Source: Sandaracinaceae bacterium (lineage in GTDB: Bacteria > Myxococcota_A > Polyangia > Polyangiales > Houyiibacteriaceae). Taken from it: a stretch of 64,000 bases of DNA. The notes below the pieces were generated by a model that made no database searches, was not told where the DNA came from, and was given only the letters and a program-made list of their open reading frames with translations. The DNA lies in NCBI GenBank assembly GCA_020633055.1, contig JACKEJ010000005.1, positions 310,001 to 374,000 of the forward strand. The letters are read 5' to 3'. A program made the translations under genes and the position numbers. This document shows positions 48,308-58,183 of the stretch, in pieces. Position 1 is the first letter of the stretch. Each line of letters opens with the position of its first letter.

Positions 48308-51300
48308 TCGCGGACCACCTCCAGCACGAAGGCCGCCGAGTCGCCGCCCACGCTGGGGTCGTCCTCGGCCTCGAGCTGCGCGGGAGGCGCCACGAAGCGG
48401 CCCACGGACGTGGCGCGTACCGCATACGTGTACTCGCGCAGCCCACGGCCCAGACGCGACAGGCGGAAGTGCGCCCCGTTCGCCTCGAGCGAGCGGTCGT
48501 GTACGTCGCCCACCGAGCGCATGGCGTGGTGCCCGCTCGGGCCGACGACGTCGTCCTCGGGTCCCATCCCCAGCAGCGCGCGCAGCGCCGAACGGGGGCT
48601 GTCGTCGTTGAGGGTCTCGATGGCCTCCACGCCTGCTGGGAACGGGTCGTAGAGATAGACGCGCCCGTCGGCCTCGCCGTAGGCGAAGAGGCGCACGCGG
48701 ATCATCTCGCCCAGGGCCACGCGCCCACCGGACTCGATGGTGCGTCCGTCCTCGCGCTCGTAGCGGCGGTGCAGCGTGATGGCGCCGCGCGGCTCCGCGA
48801 ACTGCCCGTCCTCTACACGGTCCCCGAGGGGCTCGGCCCACTCCGCGTCCACCGCGAAGAAGACGGCCTGCCGCGCAGGCGACACCACGGTGAGCGAGTG
48901 CCCCGTGCCGCTCAGCTGCTGGGTGGCGACGCGGTAGCGCGCCCGCCCGCCCTCGGTCGAGCGCGGACGGATGGGCTGCCCATCGACGAGCACCGTCGGG
49001 GGCTCGGCGAACTCCGTGCCGAGCAGCGCCGCGTAAGCCGAGAGGGCACGCTGCGCGTCGGCCGCGGCCGCGAGGCTGTACCACCCGTAGCGGGAGCGGG
49101 GCTCCACGCGCCGCAGGAGCGACGCGACCGCCTCACCGATGACGGCGTCATCCGGACGAACGCGCAGCGCGAACTCCAGCACCGACGAGAGCGCGTCGAT
49201 GGCCACCGCGTCGATCTGCTCTGGCAGCGCGGACTTGATCTCGTCCAGCAGCGTCGCGCGCACGTTGTGGTCGTCGGGCAGGGCCAGGCCGATGGACGCA
49301 CGTCCGCCCACGCTGAGCGTGTCGCGCAGCTCGAGCAGCGCGTCGCGCATGGGGGCGGCCACGGTGGCGCCCGAGAGCACCAACACCCGCAGCGCGTAGG
49401 TCAGCTCGTCCGCCGAGCGCCGGCCCTGCGTGGGGCGCTCGAGGGCACGCGTGAGCGCGGTGAGCGCCGAGGCCCGCTGCGCAGCCGGCACCGTGGCGCC
49501 AGCCTGCTCGGCCAGCACGAGGGCGTGCAGCACGCGCGTGTGGTCGGCGAGCGAGGGCCGGTAGCCGCCGCCGCGCAGCGCGTCCACCAGGTCTTCGACG
49601 CCCTGCTGCAGGCGCGCTGCGCGCACGTCGGGTGCGGCGTCCGACGTGCTGACGCCGGCCGCGAACAGCATCACGCGCGCCGCCTGGTGGGCGAGCCCAC
49701 CGTACTGCGCGCGCTCGGCCACGCCCATCAGCGCCTCCACGCCGACCATGGGGTGCGGGGCCAGCTCGAGGTCCATCCGCCCACGCAGGTTGGTCGGGAG
49801 GTCGAGGGTCACCTGCGAGCGGGCCTCGGCGTCTTCGGTGCCGCGCACGAATCCGCGCGCGTGGCTGCGGCGGTAGACCGCGCGGGGCGCGATGGGCAGG
49901 TTGCTGACCGCCTCGGCGCTGGCTCCGCCGCTGACCGTGAAGCGCAGCGCGAGGGTGCCCTCGCCGGCCGGCACGCGGTGCATGTGCGCCACGCGCTCCG
50001 AGCGCCCCGGCGCCAGCGACAGGTGCTGACGGGCGAGCTCGGTGTCACCCGCGCGGAGCACCACGTCCAGCTCCTGCGCACGCTCGCCCGTGTTGTGCAC
50101 GAAGCCCGCCACCTCGAAGCTGTCGCCCTCGGTCACGAAGCGCGGCAGCGTGGGCTGCACCTGCACATCCGTCTTGGTGCGGATGGTGGCCTCGGCCCCC
50201 GTCGTACCGAGGCCGGTGTCGATGACCACGGCCATGACCCGATACTCGGTGGCGCGCGCCGGCAGCGTGAGCGTGGCGCGCGCGCGTCCCTGCGCGTCGG
50301 TCGTGAGGGTCGGCGCCCACAGCGGGGTCGGGTCGAGGATCTCGTCCTCGGGACGCAGGGTGCGCAGCGCCCCCTCTTCCTCCGCGCCGTCGCCGCCGTC
50401 GCGGACCACGTTGGTGGTCACGCGCGACGCGAGGCTGCGGCGCAGGTCCTCCCAAGCGAAGTCGCCGTCCACGGCGCTCGCGAAGTGGAAGTCCAGCTCG
50501 GGGCGCTCGTAGTTCGTGAGCCGCAAGCTGCCCTCGTCCACGGCCCACAGCGCCAGCGACACCTGCGCGGGCTGACCGTCGCGCGTGACCGCCACCTCGA
50601 TGGTGGCCTGCTCGCCGGGGCGTGCGTTCTCGGGCGCGGTCACGTTCACTGCGAAGGCCGAGAGCGCCGGACGCACCTTCAGCTCGATGGCGCCCAGGCG
50701 CAGGTCGGGCCCCAGCAGGTCGTGGGTCGCCGTGGGCGCGCCGACACGTCCGCGCACCAGCGTCACCGTCACGAGCGCGCTGGGCACCATCTGACTGCGC
50801 AGCGGGACGCTCAGCTCTTGTGCACCGCGCGTGATGTCGCGCACGGCGACCACCTCGGGCACACCGTGCACGTCCACGGTCACCAGCGCGCGGGCCCGCT
50901 CGAACGGTGACTCGAACGCGATCTCGGCGTTCTGACCCACCGCGTACTCGCGCTCACGCGACGTGAGGGTGACCGCCGTGCCGGGCGGGTCGCGATCGGG
51001 CACCTCGTCCGCCGCCGCCACGTAGGTGCGAACGGCCGACAGGGTACGGCGGCCGGCCTCGTCGGTGACCTCCGCCTCGAGCACGTAGGTGCCACCGCGC
51101 GCGGGTCGGTGCTCACACGAAGCGGCCTCGGCGGCCGAGCGGATGCTGCACTCGTGGACGACCTCGCGGCGTAGCTCACGGCGCTCACGTACCTGTCCGC
51201 CCGAGCGGTCCCAGAACGTGTGGTAGCCCTCGCGCACGAAGCGTCCGCGTACGGTCTGGCCCGCGACGGCAGCGCCCGTACGGTCGATCACGATGGCGGA

Positions 51301-53958
51301 GAGGGTCAGTGGCTGCGCGTGCGGTGTCCACCCGGGCACGCGCCGCACACCCACCTCGACCGCGGCGGGGTACAACGTGACCACCTTGTCGGCGCCCACG
51401 GTCTGTCCGGCCTGGTCGGTCACGCTGGCCTCGAAGACCACGCGTGTGCGCTGCGACGACTGCGCGTCGCCCGCGATGGTCACCACCGTGCTGCCGTCTT
51501 CGCGCAGCACCTCGACACCCTCCTCGAGTGTCCCGCGGCCCGAGGGCGCGTCGCCCACGCCGAACTGGAACCCGTTGTACGCGCGCGGGTAGCTGGCCGT
51601 GCCGTGCCGCGCGAGGCTGTAGCGCAGCTCGCCGCCCGTCAGGCGCCCGCCGAACAGGTAGTTCGCGTCCACCTCGAAGCGCAACGCGTCCCCCGCGAAC
51701 GCGTGCTCCGGCGCCCGCACGTCCACGCGGAACGAGGGCTGCCGGAACGAGGACACGTCGAACGTGACGCTCCCCACCCGCACGTCACGCGCCCCGTCAC
51801 CCGAGCCACGCGTCACGAACACGTCCACGCGGTGCTCGCCGAGGGCGGCGTCGCGGGGAATGCGGAAGTCCGCCGCGGCAGCCCCATAGCTGTCCAGTTG
51901 CGCGTCGCTCGTCTCGATCGGGTGGCTGTCGGTCGGGTCCATGAAGCGCAGCGACACGGCGCCACGGGCTGGCACCGCCTGACCCCCGTCGATGCGCCGC
52001 AGCGTGGCGCGCACACGCACGCGCTCTCCGGGTCGGTAGGCGCCGCGGTCGGCGAACACATGCGCGCTGGGCAGGTCTGCCGCGCCGCCGCCCCCACCGA
52101 GGTGGAACTGGCCTGCACCGATCGCGCGCCCGCGCTCGACCACGACCACCGCGCGCCCGCCTTCCGTGCGCGCCACGATGGCCACGCGTTGCTCGGCCAG
52201 ACCCGAAGCCCGCAGGAACGCCACGCCGTTGGCGTCCGTGCGCGCACGCTCGGCCGCGTTGCCCACCGCGTCGGGCGAGGTCGCGTTGCGGGCGACGCGG
52301 TAAAGCTCCACCTGCGCGTTGGCCACGGGCGACCCATCCGAGAGCTTGGTGACCCACACCAGCGCGCCCTGGCTGGTGACGCGCACCGTCGGCGACAGAT
52401 CCGTCTGCTGCACGAAGAGCGCGTGCGACGGGGCGCGTGCGCCCGCAGCGGCGCGGAAGTCGAGCGCGGCCATGTCCCCCCGGCGCCCCGAGCCGTCACG
52501 CCAGCGCACGCTTCCATCGCCCCAGCGGTTGGGCCGCGCCTCGGGCGCGAGCGGCTGCAGCGGGATGGAGCTCCCGCCCGACCCCGCCGACGTCTGCGTC
52601 GGGAAGAGGGCCGCGCGCGCCTCGCCACCGTTCGAGACGGGCACATAGCGCGCGACAGCCGTGTCCGCGTGCACGACCGAGAAGCGCACGTCCGCGTCGG
52701 CGTCCGCCTCCATCGCGACGAGCTGACCCGCCGCGTGGACGCGCACGGCCGGCGCCAGCCCGCGGCTGCGGATGGCGTAGGGCGGCGTTCGCTCCAGCCG
52801 CACGCCGTTGGCGGTGTCGACGTCGCCCACACGCACCTCGTAGACCTGGTCGGGCTCCCAGTCGGCCACGATGCCAAAGCGCCGTGGCTGCTCCGGGTCG
52901 AAGCGCAGGCTGAGGTTCGGCACCGTCGGCCGCACGCGCACGTCCGTGAGCGCGGGTGCGCGCATGGGCTCCGACGCACGGACGCTGAACTCCTGCTCGA
53001 TGTCGAGCACCTCACCCGGCTCGCGATCGGCCGAGCAGCGCAGCCCCGAGGTGCGGCAGTTCACGCCGTCGATGCGCGGGCGTGGCAGCACGGAGTACGC
53101 GACCATCTGCGGGTAGGAGCTGGTCCCGCCGGCCCAGCGCGGCGTGAGCGCCATGTGGATGCGCGCACCGAGCTGCAGCGGGCGGGTCGGCACCACGTCC
53201 ACCTGGAAGCCGCGCTCCTGGACGCCCCGCGCGCGCACGGTGACCGGCAGCGTGCGGTGGCCGCCGTCCGCCTCGAACACCAGCAGCTCGCGCGCGAGGT
53301 CGTTGGCGGACACGCTCGCGTCGAAGAACAGCGGCATGGGCTCGCCCGCCGTGATGCTCTGGGTGCCGCTGGTGCGCAGGCGCGGGGTTCCATCGAACAC
53401 CACCAGCCGCTCATCCCCATCCTCGACCAGCACGCCGTCGAGCGAGGCCAACGCGGCGTCCAGAGTCAGCGTGGACTCGGCGACGCTCGAGGCCGGCCAG
53501 GCGCGCGCGTCGGGCGTGAACACCAGCGTGCTGCGGTTGGTCCAGGAGGCCGTACCGGCCACGGCCGGGCGGAAGACGAGCGGGATGGCCTCGAGGCGGT
53601 CGCCCACGGTGGCGCGCGACACCATCGGGCGGTTGAAACGCAGCGAGATGCTCTGCCCGCGACGTAGGTGAATGGAGTTGCCCCGCGGCGACAGCAGCAC
53701 CAGCGCGTCGGGGCGGTCCGCCGCGAGCAGGGGCTCGAGGGGCGCCGCTGGGCGCGTGGTCCCCGGTGCGCCCGGGAAGCTCTCGAGCGCCTGCAGGCCC
53801 GTGGGGAGCGGCACTGCGTGGGTCGGCTCGGTCGTCGTCGGACCGGTGATGCCGCCACACGAGCTGGCGAACAGCACGCCCAGCGGCGCGAGCACGAGCG
53901 AACCGAACCAGAGAGCGCGCGCCCGCAGGCGCCGCGGCGAGTGACTTTCCTGACCCAT
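48304..53958 (-). CDS. Bacterial alpha-2-macroglobulin lipoprotein
   Basis: An 1884-residue periplasmic protein of the MG2/A2M family. The N-terminal signal (RALWFGSLVLAPLGVLFASSC) has a lipid-Cys. Domains in order: N-terminal MG repeats, bait/MG region near residues 600-1100 with A2M phrases (FADRGAYRPGERVRVRATLR, WAVDEGSLRLTNYERPELDF, LWAPTLTTDAQGRARATLTL), then the A2M C-terminal part. Such proteins trap proteases and are typically encoded with PBP1C. The thioester motif (CxEQ) is absent: the equivalent region reads MVGVEALMGVAERAQYGGLA. It may therefore act structurally or by trap rather than covalent bonding. The gene lies between lnt and pbpC and overlaps pbpC by 4 bases. Confidence 0.92.
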   Translation of the reverse strand: MGQESHSPRRLRARALWFGSLVLAPLGVLFASSCGGITGPTTTEPTHAVPLPTGLQALESFPGAPGTTRPAAPLEPLLAADRPDALVLLSPRGNSIHLRRGQSISLRFNRPMVSRATVGDRLEAIPLVFRPAVAGTASWTNRSTLVFTPDARAWPASSVAESTLTLDAALASLDGVLVEDGDERLVVFDGTPRLRTSGTQSITAGEPMPLFFDASVSANDLARELLVFEADGGHRTLPVTVRARGVQERGFQVDVVPTRPLQLGARIHMALTPRWAGGTSSYPQMVAYSVLPRPRIDGVNCRTSGLRCSADREPGEVLDIEQEFSVRASEPMRAPALTDVRVRPTVPNLSLRFDPEQPRRFGIVADWEPDQVYEVRVGDVDTANGVRLERTPPYAIRSRGLAPAVRVHAAGQLVAMEADADADVRFSVVHADTAVARYVPVSNGGEARAALFPTQTSAGSGGSSIPLQPLAPEARPNRWGDGSVRWRDGSGRRGDMAALDFRAAAGARAPSHALFVQQTDLSPTVRVTSQGALVWVTKLSDGSPVANAQVELYRVARNATSPDAVGNAAERARTDANGVAFLRASGLAEQRVAIVARTEGGRAVVVVERGRAIGAGQFHLGGGGGAADLPSAHVFADRGAYRPGERVRVRATLRRIDGGQAVPARGAVSLRFMDPTDSHPIETSDAQLDSYGAAAADFRIPRDAALGEHRVDVFVTRGSGDGARDVRVGSVTFDVSSFRQPSFRVDVRAPEHAFAGDALRFEVDANYLFGGRLTGGELRYSLARHGTASYPRAYNGFQFGVGDAPSGRGTLEEGVEVLREDGSTVVTIAGDAQSSQRTRVVFEASVTDQAGQTVGADKVVTLYPAAVEVGVRRVPGWTPHAQPLTLSAIVIDRTGAAVAGQTVRGRFVREGYHTFWDRSGGQVRERRELRREVVHECSIRSAAEAASCEHRPARGGTYVLEAEVTDEAGRRTLSAVRTYVAAADEVPDRDPPGTAVTLTSREREYAVGQNAEIAFESPFERARALVTVDVHGVPEVVAVRDITRGAQELSVPLRSQMVPSALVTVTLVRGRVGAPTATHDLLGPDLRLGAIELKVRPALSAFAVNVTAPENARPGEQATIEVAVTRDGQPAQVSLALWAVDEGSLRLTNYERPELDFHFASAVDGDFAWEDLRRSLASRVTTNVVRDGGDGAEEEGALRTLRPEDEILDPTPLWAPTLTTDAQGRARATLTLPARATEYRVMAVVIDTGLGTTGAEATIRTKTDVQVQPTLPRFVTEGDSFEVAGFVHNTGERAQELDVVLRAGDTELARQHLSLAPGRSERVAHMHRVPAGEGTLALRFTVSGGASAEAVSNLPIAPRAVYRRSHARGFVRGTEDAEARSQVTLDLPTNLRGRMDLELAPHPMVGVEALMGVAERAQYGGLAHQAARVMLFAAGVSTSDAAPDVRAARLQQGVEDLVDALRGGGYRPSLADHTRVLHALVLAEQAGATVPAAQRASALTALTRALERPTQGRRSADELTYALRVLVLSGATVAAPMRDALLELRDTLSVGGRASIGLALPDDHNVRATLLDEIKSALPEQIDAVAIDALSSVLEFALRVRPDDAVIGEAVASLLRRVEPRSRYGWYSLAAAADAQRALSAYAALLGTEFAEPPTVLVDGQPIRPRSTEGGRARYRVATQQLSGTGHSLTVVSPARQAVFFAVDAEWAEPLGDRVEDGQFAEPRGAITLHRRYEREDGRTIESGGRVALGEMIRVRLFAYGEADGRVYLYDPFPAGVEAIETLNDDSPRSALRALLGMGPEDDVVGPSGHHAMRSVGDVHDRSLEANGAHFRLSRLGRGLREYTYAVRATSVGRFVAPPAQLEAEDDPSVGGDSAAFVLEVVRE

Positions 53959-54000
53959 GCCGACGGGGGTAGCACAGACTGGGCCGGATCCGTGAGCGCC

Positions 54001-55644
54001 CTAAACGCCCTTGGCTACGGCTTCTTCCGTGGCCCGTCCGCTGTCACTGGACCCGGTCTGTGGGCTCTCCGACACACCCTTGTTGGGCTCGGGACGCGAT
54101 CGCCGCGCCCAGACCACCAGGCCCAGCAACAGCGCGAGGCACAGCCACTCGAACGCACGCCCGATCCGGACGTACACGGTGCGCCCGATGGTCCCCTCCG
54201 CGGCACCCAGCTTGGCGACGGTGGTCACGAAGGTGGCCGGCACGAAGGTCTCGGTCAGCACCAGGTTCTCACCCGTGGCCGCGATGTGCCCGCTGACCCC
54301 CGTGTTGACGGCCCGCACCAGATCGCGGCGCGTCTCGATGCTGCGCATGCGCGCCACCATGTGGTGCAACACCGGCTCGCTGCTGTCGCCGAACCACGCG
54401 TCGTTGGTGACGTTCACCAGGTAGTCGGGGTGCTCCTGCACCACCGCGCGTCCGTAGTGGTCCAGCACGTCCTCGTAGCAGTTCAGGACGCCGATGTCGG
54501 CGCCGCCGAGGTTCAGGACCCCAGGAGCTTCGCCCGGATACACGCCCGGACACTCGAACGCCCACTGCAGCGGGGGCAGGACCTCCCAGAGCGGAACGCG
54601 CTCCCCGAAGTAGAGCAGCTCCACCTTGTCGCTCTGCCCCGTGACGCGCCCATCGGCCTGCAGCGCCAGCACCGAGTTCCAGGTCTCGCATCCGTCGCCG
54701 TACGTCGCGGTGCCGACCAACACCGGTCCACGCACCCCGTCTCGCAACACGGCGAAGGGTCCGTTGCGGTCGGTGCTCGCCCCGCGCGCGAAGCCGTACG
54801 GGTACGCGGTCTCGGGCCAGATCACCACCTCCGCGCCGGCTGCCTCCACCTCCCGCGTCTGACGGCGCAGCACGTCGATCTGCATGCGGAAGTAGCGGCG
54901 GTCGTGCTTCTCGAAGATGCCCACGTTGGGCTGCACCACCCCCACTTGCACGGTTGGGGCGGCTGCCCGGGCGGCGCGCACCTCGGGCAGCCGGATCGCT
55001 CCGTAGACGGCCGGGAGCCCGAGGCACAGGGCCGCGCCGAGCACCATGCCCATGCGCGCGCGGCGTGTACGGGGGGCCCGCCCCAAGGGAGTGTCGAACA
55101 CGGCGCACAGCAGCGTCCCGCCCGCGAAGAGCAGCGCATCGAGGAGCGACTGCCCGGCGAGGTCCGCCGCCTGCACCCACGGCAGGAACGGCAACATACC
55201 CACGGCCGGGTGCCACGGGAACAGCTGCCACACGAACGCGAAGCCCACTGTGAGAGCCACGGGCACCCCCACGGCGAGCGGCACACCGCGCGCCCGCAAC
55301 CCGCCCGCGACCGCACCGGCGAACATCATGGGACCGGCCTGCCCGGCCCACAGCAGGACGCCCACCAGCAGCGCCGCGATCCATGGAAAGCGCGCGAAGT
55401 CCTGCATGAGACCGACGACCCAGTAGAGCACCAGGGCGTTGCACGCCGCGCCTGCGGCGAGGCCCACGAGCAGCCCGTGACGGACGCCCTGCTTCACCGT
55501 GTCGAGCGAGGGCGCGAGGCCCAGCGCCACCCCGAACAGCGGGGCGAAGAGCACCGGGCCAAAGGGGACCTCGTGCGGCGCCGCGGAGAGGCCCAAGAAG
55601 ATTCCGGCAAAGGCGGCGAGGAGCGTCGAGCGGAGGAGGGGCAC
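54001..55644 (-). CDS. lnt: Apolipoprotein N-acyltransferase
   Basis: A 547-residue inner-membrane enzyme that N-acylates the lipid-modified Cys of lipoproteins. About six to eight transmembrane helices (for example AFAGIFLGLSAAPHEVPFG, LLVGVLLWAGQAGPMMFAG) precede the nitrilase-fold domain. Catalytic triad: Glu in WPETAYP (about residue 275), Lys in DKVELLYFGE, Cys in LNCYED. The GTG start at 55644 (MPLLRSTLLAAF) is preferred; an upstream in-frame ATG at 55770 would add an Arg-rich leader. It lies 42 bases upstream of the alpha-2-macroglobulin gene on the same strand, so lnt - A2M - pbpC probably form one envelope operon. Confidence 0.92.
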   Translation of the reverse strand: MPLLRSTLLAAFAGIFLGLSAAPHEVPFGPVLFAPLFGVALGLAPSLDTVKQGVRHGLLVGLAAGAACNALVLYWVVGLMQDFARFPWIAALLVGVLLWAGQAGPMMFAGAVAGGLRARGVPLAVGVPVALTVGFAFVWQLFPWHPAVGMLPFLPWVQAADLAGQSLLDALLFAGGTLLCAVFDTPLGRAPRTRRARMGMVLGAALCLGLPAVYGAIRLPEVRAARAAAPTVQVGVVQPNVGIFEKHDRRYFRMQIDVLRRQTREVEAAGAEVVIWPETAYPYGFARGASTDRNGPFAVLRDGVRGPVLVGTATYGDGCETWNSVLALQADGRVTGQSDKVELLYFGERVPLWEVLPPLQWAFECPGVYPGEAPGVLNLGGADIGVLNCYEDVLDHYGRAVVQEHPDYLVNVTNDAWFGDSSEPVLHHMVARMRSIETRRDLVRAVNTGVSGHIAATGENLVLTETFVPATFVTTVAKLGAAEGTIGRTVYVRIGRAFEWLCLALLLGLVVWARRSRPEPNKGVSESPQTGSSDSGRATEEAVAKGV

Positions 55645-55776
55645 CTGCGCGCCACCCTGCGCCGACTGCGCCCGGTGAGCAAGCCTCGGGTGCGCTCGTG
55701 CGACCCGTGCGAGGCCCGCGCCGCGCCGCCCGGTTGACGCTCGACACGGCGCCCCGAGATCGCCCACCATGCGCGC

Positions 55777-56481
55777 GTGGTACACGACCCGAGTCACCGC
55801 GCGCTGACGCGGTTGAACGCCGCCACGGGCGCGCCCGCCTTGGTTCTGGGTTGGCTCGTCGCGCTCGCGGCGGGGCTGCGGCTCTCGCCCAGCGCAGCGC
55901 CTCCGCTGGACTGGTTGGGCCACCGCCCCGCCCTGCTCGCGTGGTGGGCGCTCGTGGTCCTCGCGTGGGTTGCGCGCGTGACGACCAGCGCGCTGCTCGC
56001 CCGCCGTCCCGGAGCCGTTGCCGCGGGTCCCCGACCGAGCGCGGAAGGTGGCCCCTCTGCTGGAGACGTGGGTCCTCCAGGGACCCTGACAGAGGCACGG
56101 CGCGATCCCGACCCAGACGACGAAGGCCGCACGTTGCGTGTCGGCGCCGGCGTGCTCTGCTCGGTCGCCACGATCGCCCTGTTGACCGTGGTCGCGCCGG
56201 CGGTCTTCGGCGGGGCGAGCGGCGCAGACGTGTACCAGAGGCTGGACGCGTTCCTCGCCGCGCTCCCCGGTGTGGGCGCGGCCTGTGTCCTCGGCGCCGC
56301 GAGCGCGCTCTACGTCGCGGAGGAACTTCCTCGGGCCCTCCTCGCCCTGGGCCTGCGCCCGGGCGGGAGCGCCGCGCGTGCAGCGCAGGTGACGTCCATG
56401 GCGCTGGGCGCTACCCTCTTCGTCCTCACCATGAGCATCGTGAGCCACTTCTCCTCTGCGGCTGGGCTGGTGTCCCCGTGA
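55777..56481 (+). CDS. Hypothetical integral membrane protein, first gene of an ABC-permease operon
   Basis: A 234-residue protein with GTG start at 55777. Four to five hydrophobic helices (LVLGWLVALAAGLRL, LAWWALVVLAWVARVTTSALLA, ATIALLTVVAPAVFGG, MALGATLFVLTMSIVSHF) flank a hydrophilic loop of about 40 residues. No family is recognised. Its stop overlaps the next gene's GTG start (GTGA at 56478-56481), so it is coupled to the ABC-2-type permease. It may be an accessory subunit. It is divergent from lnt; only 132 bases lie between the two starts, with no clear shared promoter seen. Confidence 0.7.
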   Translation: MVHDPSHRALTRLNAATGAPALVLGWLVALAAGLRLSPSAAPPLDWLGHRPALLAWWALVVLAWVARVTTSALLARRPGAVAAGPRPSAEGGPSAGDVGPPGTLTEARRDPDPDDEGRTLRVGAGVLCSVATIALLTVVAPAVFGGASGADVYQRLDAFLAALPGVGAACVLGAASALYVAEELPRALLALGLRPGGSAARAAQVTSMALGATLFVLTMSIVSHFSSAAGLVSP

Positions 56482-57407
56482 GCCGGGTCTATGCCATTGC
56501 CTTGAACACGTTCCGCGAGGCGGTCCGTGACCGCGTGCTGTACGGCATGTTGGGCATCGCCATCCTCATGCTCCTGTTCAGCCTCGCGCTGGGCGAGCTG
56601 TCGCTGAACCAGAACGATCGTGTCGTCGCGGACGTCGGGATGGCCTCCATCTCGTTCTTCTCGGTCATCATGGCGGTCTTCCTCGGGTCGTCGCTTCTCT
56701 ACAAGGAGATCGAACGCAAGACGCTGTACGTGATTCTGCCGAAGCCCATCGCGAGGTACGAGTTCCTGCTGGGCAAGTACTTCGGCATCGTCGCGACCGC
56801 AGGGGTGTTCGTCCTCATCATGGGCGGCGTGCACCTGTGGGTCACCGCCATCCAGCAGGGCGCTTCTCTCTCCGTAGGCCTCGCCGTGGCTGGCGGCGCG
56901 CTGCTCACGCTCGGCGCGTTCACGTTTCGCGCATCGGATCGCACCGCCGTGGTCCTGCCGTGGTCGGCCGCGTTCTTGTCCCTCATGGCGTGGTTCGCCG
57001 CGCACCACGGCGCGGACGTCACCTACCTGCTCGCCGCCTTCGCCCTCAACCTCGGGGAGCTGGCCCTGGTCGCCGCCGTGGCGCTGATGTTCTCGTCGTT
57101 CTCGACCCCCTTCTTGACTGGGGCGTTCGCGCTGGGCGTGTGGGTCATGGGTCGTTCGGCCGACACGATGGAGTCCATGCGCGGCACGCGGGTCCCCGAA
57201 GAGGTGCAAGCCCTGTTGCACACCGTGGTCCAGGTCGTGCCCAACTTTCACCTGTTTGTGCCAGGGCGGCGCGCGTTGACGGTCGGCCTCGTCGCAGGGG
57301 GGGGGCTCTGGCCATACGTCGCGCAGACGCTCGCCTACGGGGTCGCGTACGCCGCCCTGCTGCTGATCGCCGCATCGCTCATCTTCCAGCGCCGAGACTT
57401 TCTGTAG
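56478..57407 (+). CDS. ABC-2-type transporter permease
   Basis: A 309-residue membrane subunit with GTG start at 56478. It follows the pattern of NosY/ABC-2 permeases: RVYAIALNTFREAVRDRVLY, then six transmembrane helices including LLYKEIERKTLYVILPKPIA (the conserved coupling-region phrase) and FLLGKYFGIVATAGVFVLIM. It ends in IAASLIFQRRDFL. An ATP-binding partner is required for transport, but none is encoded next to it, so an ATPase must be supplied from elsewhere. It is embedded between two small membrane-protein genes with overlapping stop/start codons, implying a coupled three-gene operon. Confidence 0.85.
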   Translation: MSRVYAIALNTFREAVRDRVLYGMLGIAILMLLFSLALGELSLNQNDRVVADVGMASISFFSVIMAVFLGSSLLYKEIERKTLYVILPKPIARYEFLLGKYFGIVATAGVFVLIMGGVHLWVTAIQQGASLSVGLAVAGGALLTLGAFTFRASDRTAVVLPWSAAFLSLMAWFAAHHGADVTYLLAAFALNLGELALVAAVALMFSSFSTPFLTGAFALGVWVMGRSADTMESMRGTRVPEEVQALLHTVVQVVPNFHLFVPGRRALTVGLVAGGGLWPYVAQTLAYGVAYAALLLIAASLIFQRRDFL

Positions 57408-58075
57408 TGGGCTCCCTGGGCGGCTTCGGGGTGCGGACGCCCGCGCTGTGGCGCGCCCTCGCCGCCGCGCTGGTGCTCTTGGCACTCGTCGCCGCGCGCG
57501 TGCATCTCGAGTGCGCGCGTGAGCTCGCGGCCGCAGACGAGGCCGCCGCAGCCTCCGATCTGCGGGAGACTCTGGTGCACCTGAGGCGCGCGGCCCGCTG
57601 GAACGCGCCGTTCGATCCGGGCAGCACCGACGCGCTGGAGCGCCTGCGCATGATCGGGGAGCGCGCCGAAGGGGAGGGAGACACCGCAACGGCCTTGTAC
57701 GCCTTCCGTGCCATCCGGGCAGGGACGGTCGCGTCCGAGAGCCTCTTCTCTCCGCACGCGGCAGAGGGGGCCGCCGCCGAGCAACGCATCGCGGCGCTGA
57801 TGGCGCGGGTGGATCCCCCGCAGCTGCACGCCGAGGACACCGAGGCGGAGCGTGGGGCGCGCTACCTCGCGGCGCTGCGCGAGCACGGGCGCCCCAACCG
57901 GCTCACCCTGGCGGCCGTATGGCTCGGCTTCGCGCTCTTCCTGCTGGGACTCGCGGGCGTGGCCGTCAAGGGCTTCGACTCCGAAGACCGACCGAACAGG
58001 GGGGTGCTCGGTCGCGCCGTGGGGCTCAGCGCGCTGGGCTTCGCGCTGCTGACGGCAGGTCTCGCGCTCGCGTGA
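57407..58075 (+). CDS. Hypothetical membrane protein with helical-repeat loop
   Basis: A 222-residue protein starting at GTG 57407, one base overlapping the permease stop (TAGTG). N-terminal transmembrane helix (ALAAALVLLALVAARVHL), a helical periplasmic or cytosolic region of about 120 residues with TPR-like helices (LRETLVHLRRAARWNAPF, TATALYAFRAIRAG), then two C-terminal helices (VWLGFALFLLGLAGVAVKGF, GLSALGFALLTAGLALA). No family recognised. It is probably an accessory component of the permease operon. Confidence 0.7.
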   Translation: MGSLGGFGVRTPALWRALAAALVLLALVAARVHLECARELAAADEAAAASDLRETLVHLRRAARWNAPFDPGSTDALERLRMIGERAEGEGDTATALYAFRAIRAGTVASESLFSPHAAEGAAAEQRIAALMARVDPPQLHAEDTEAERGARYLAALREHGRPNRLTLAAVWLGFALFLLGLAGVAVKGFDSEDRPNRGVLGRAVGLSALGFALLTAGLALA

Positions 58076-58183
58076 GCTCCCGGCGGCCGCCGGCGGGCCG
58101 AGGTGGGCGTGCGCCGTCTTCCGCCCCTTCGACACGCGTTTCCACACAGGGATGGAGGTGCAGCTCCTGCAACACGCGGGGGC

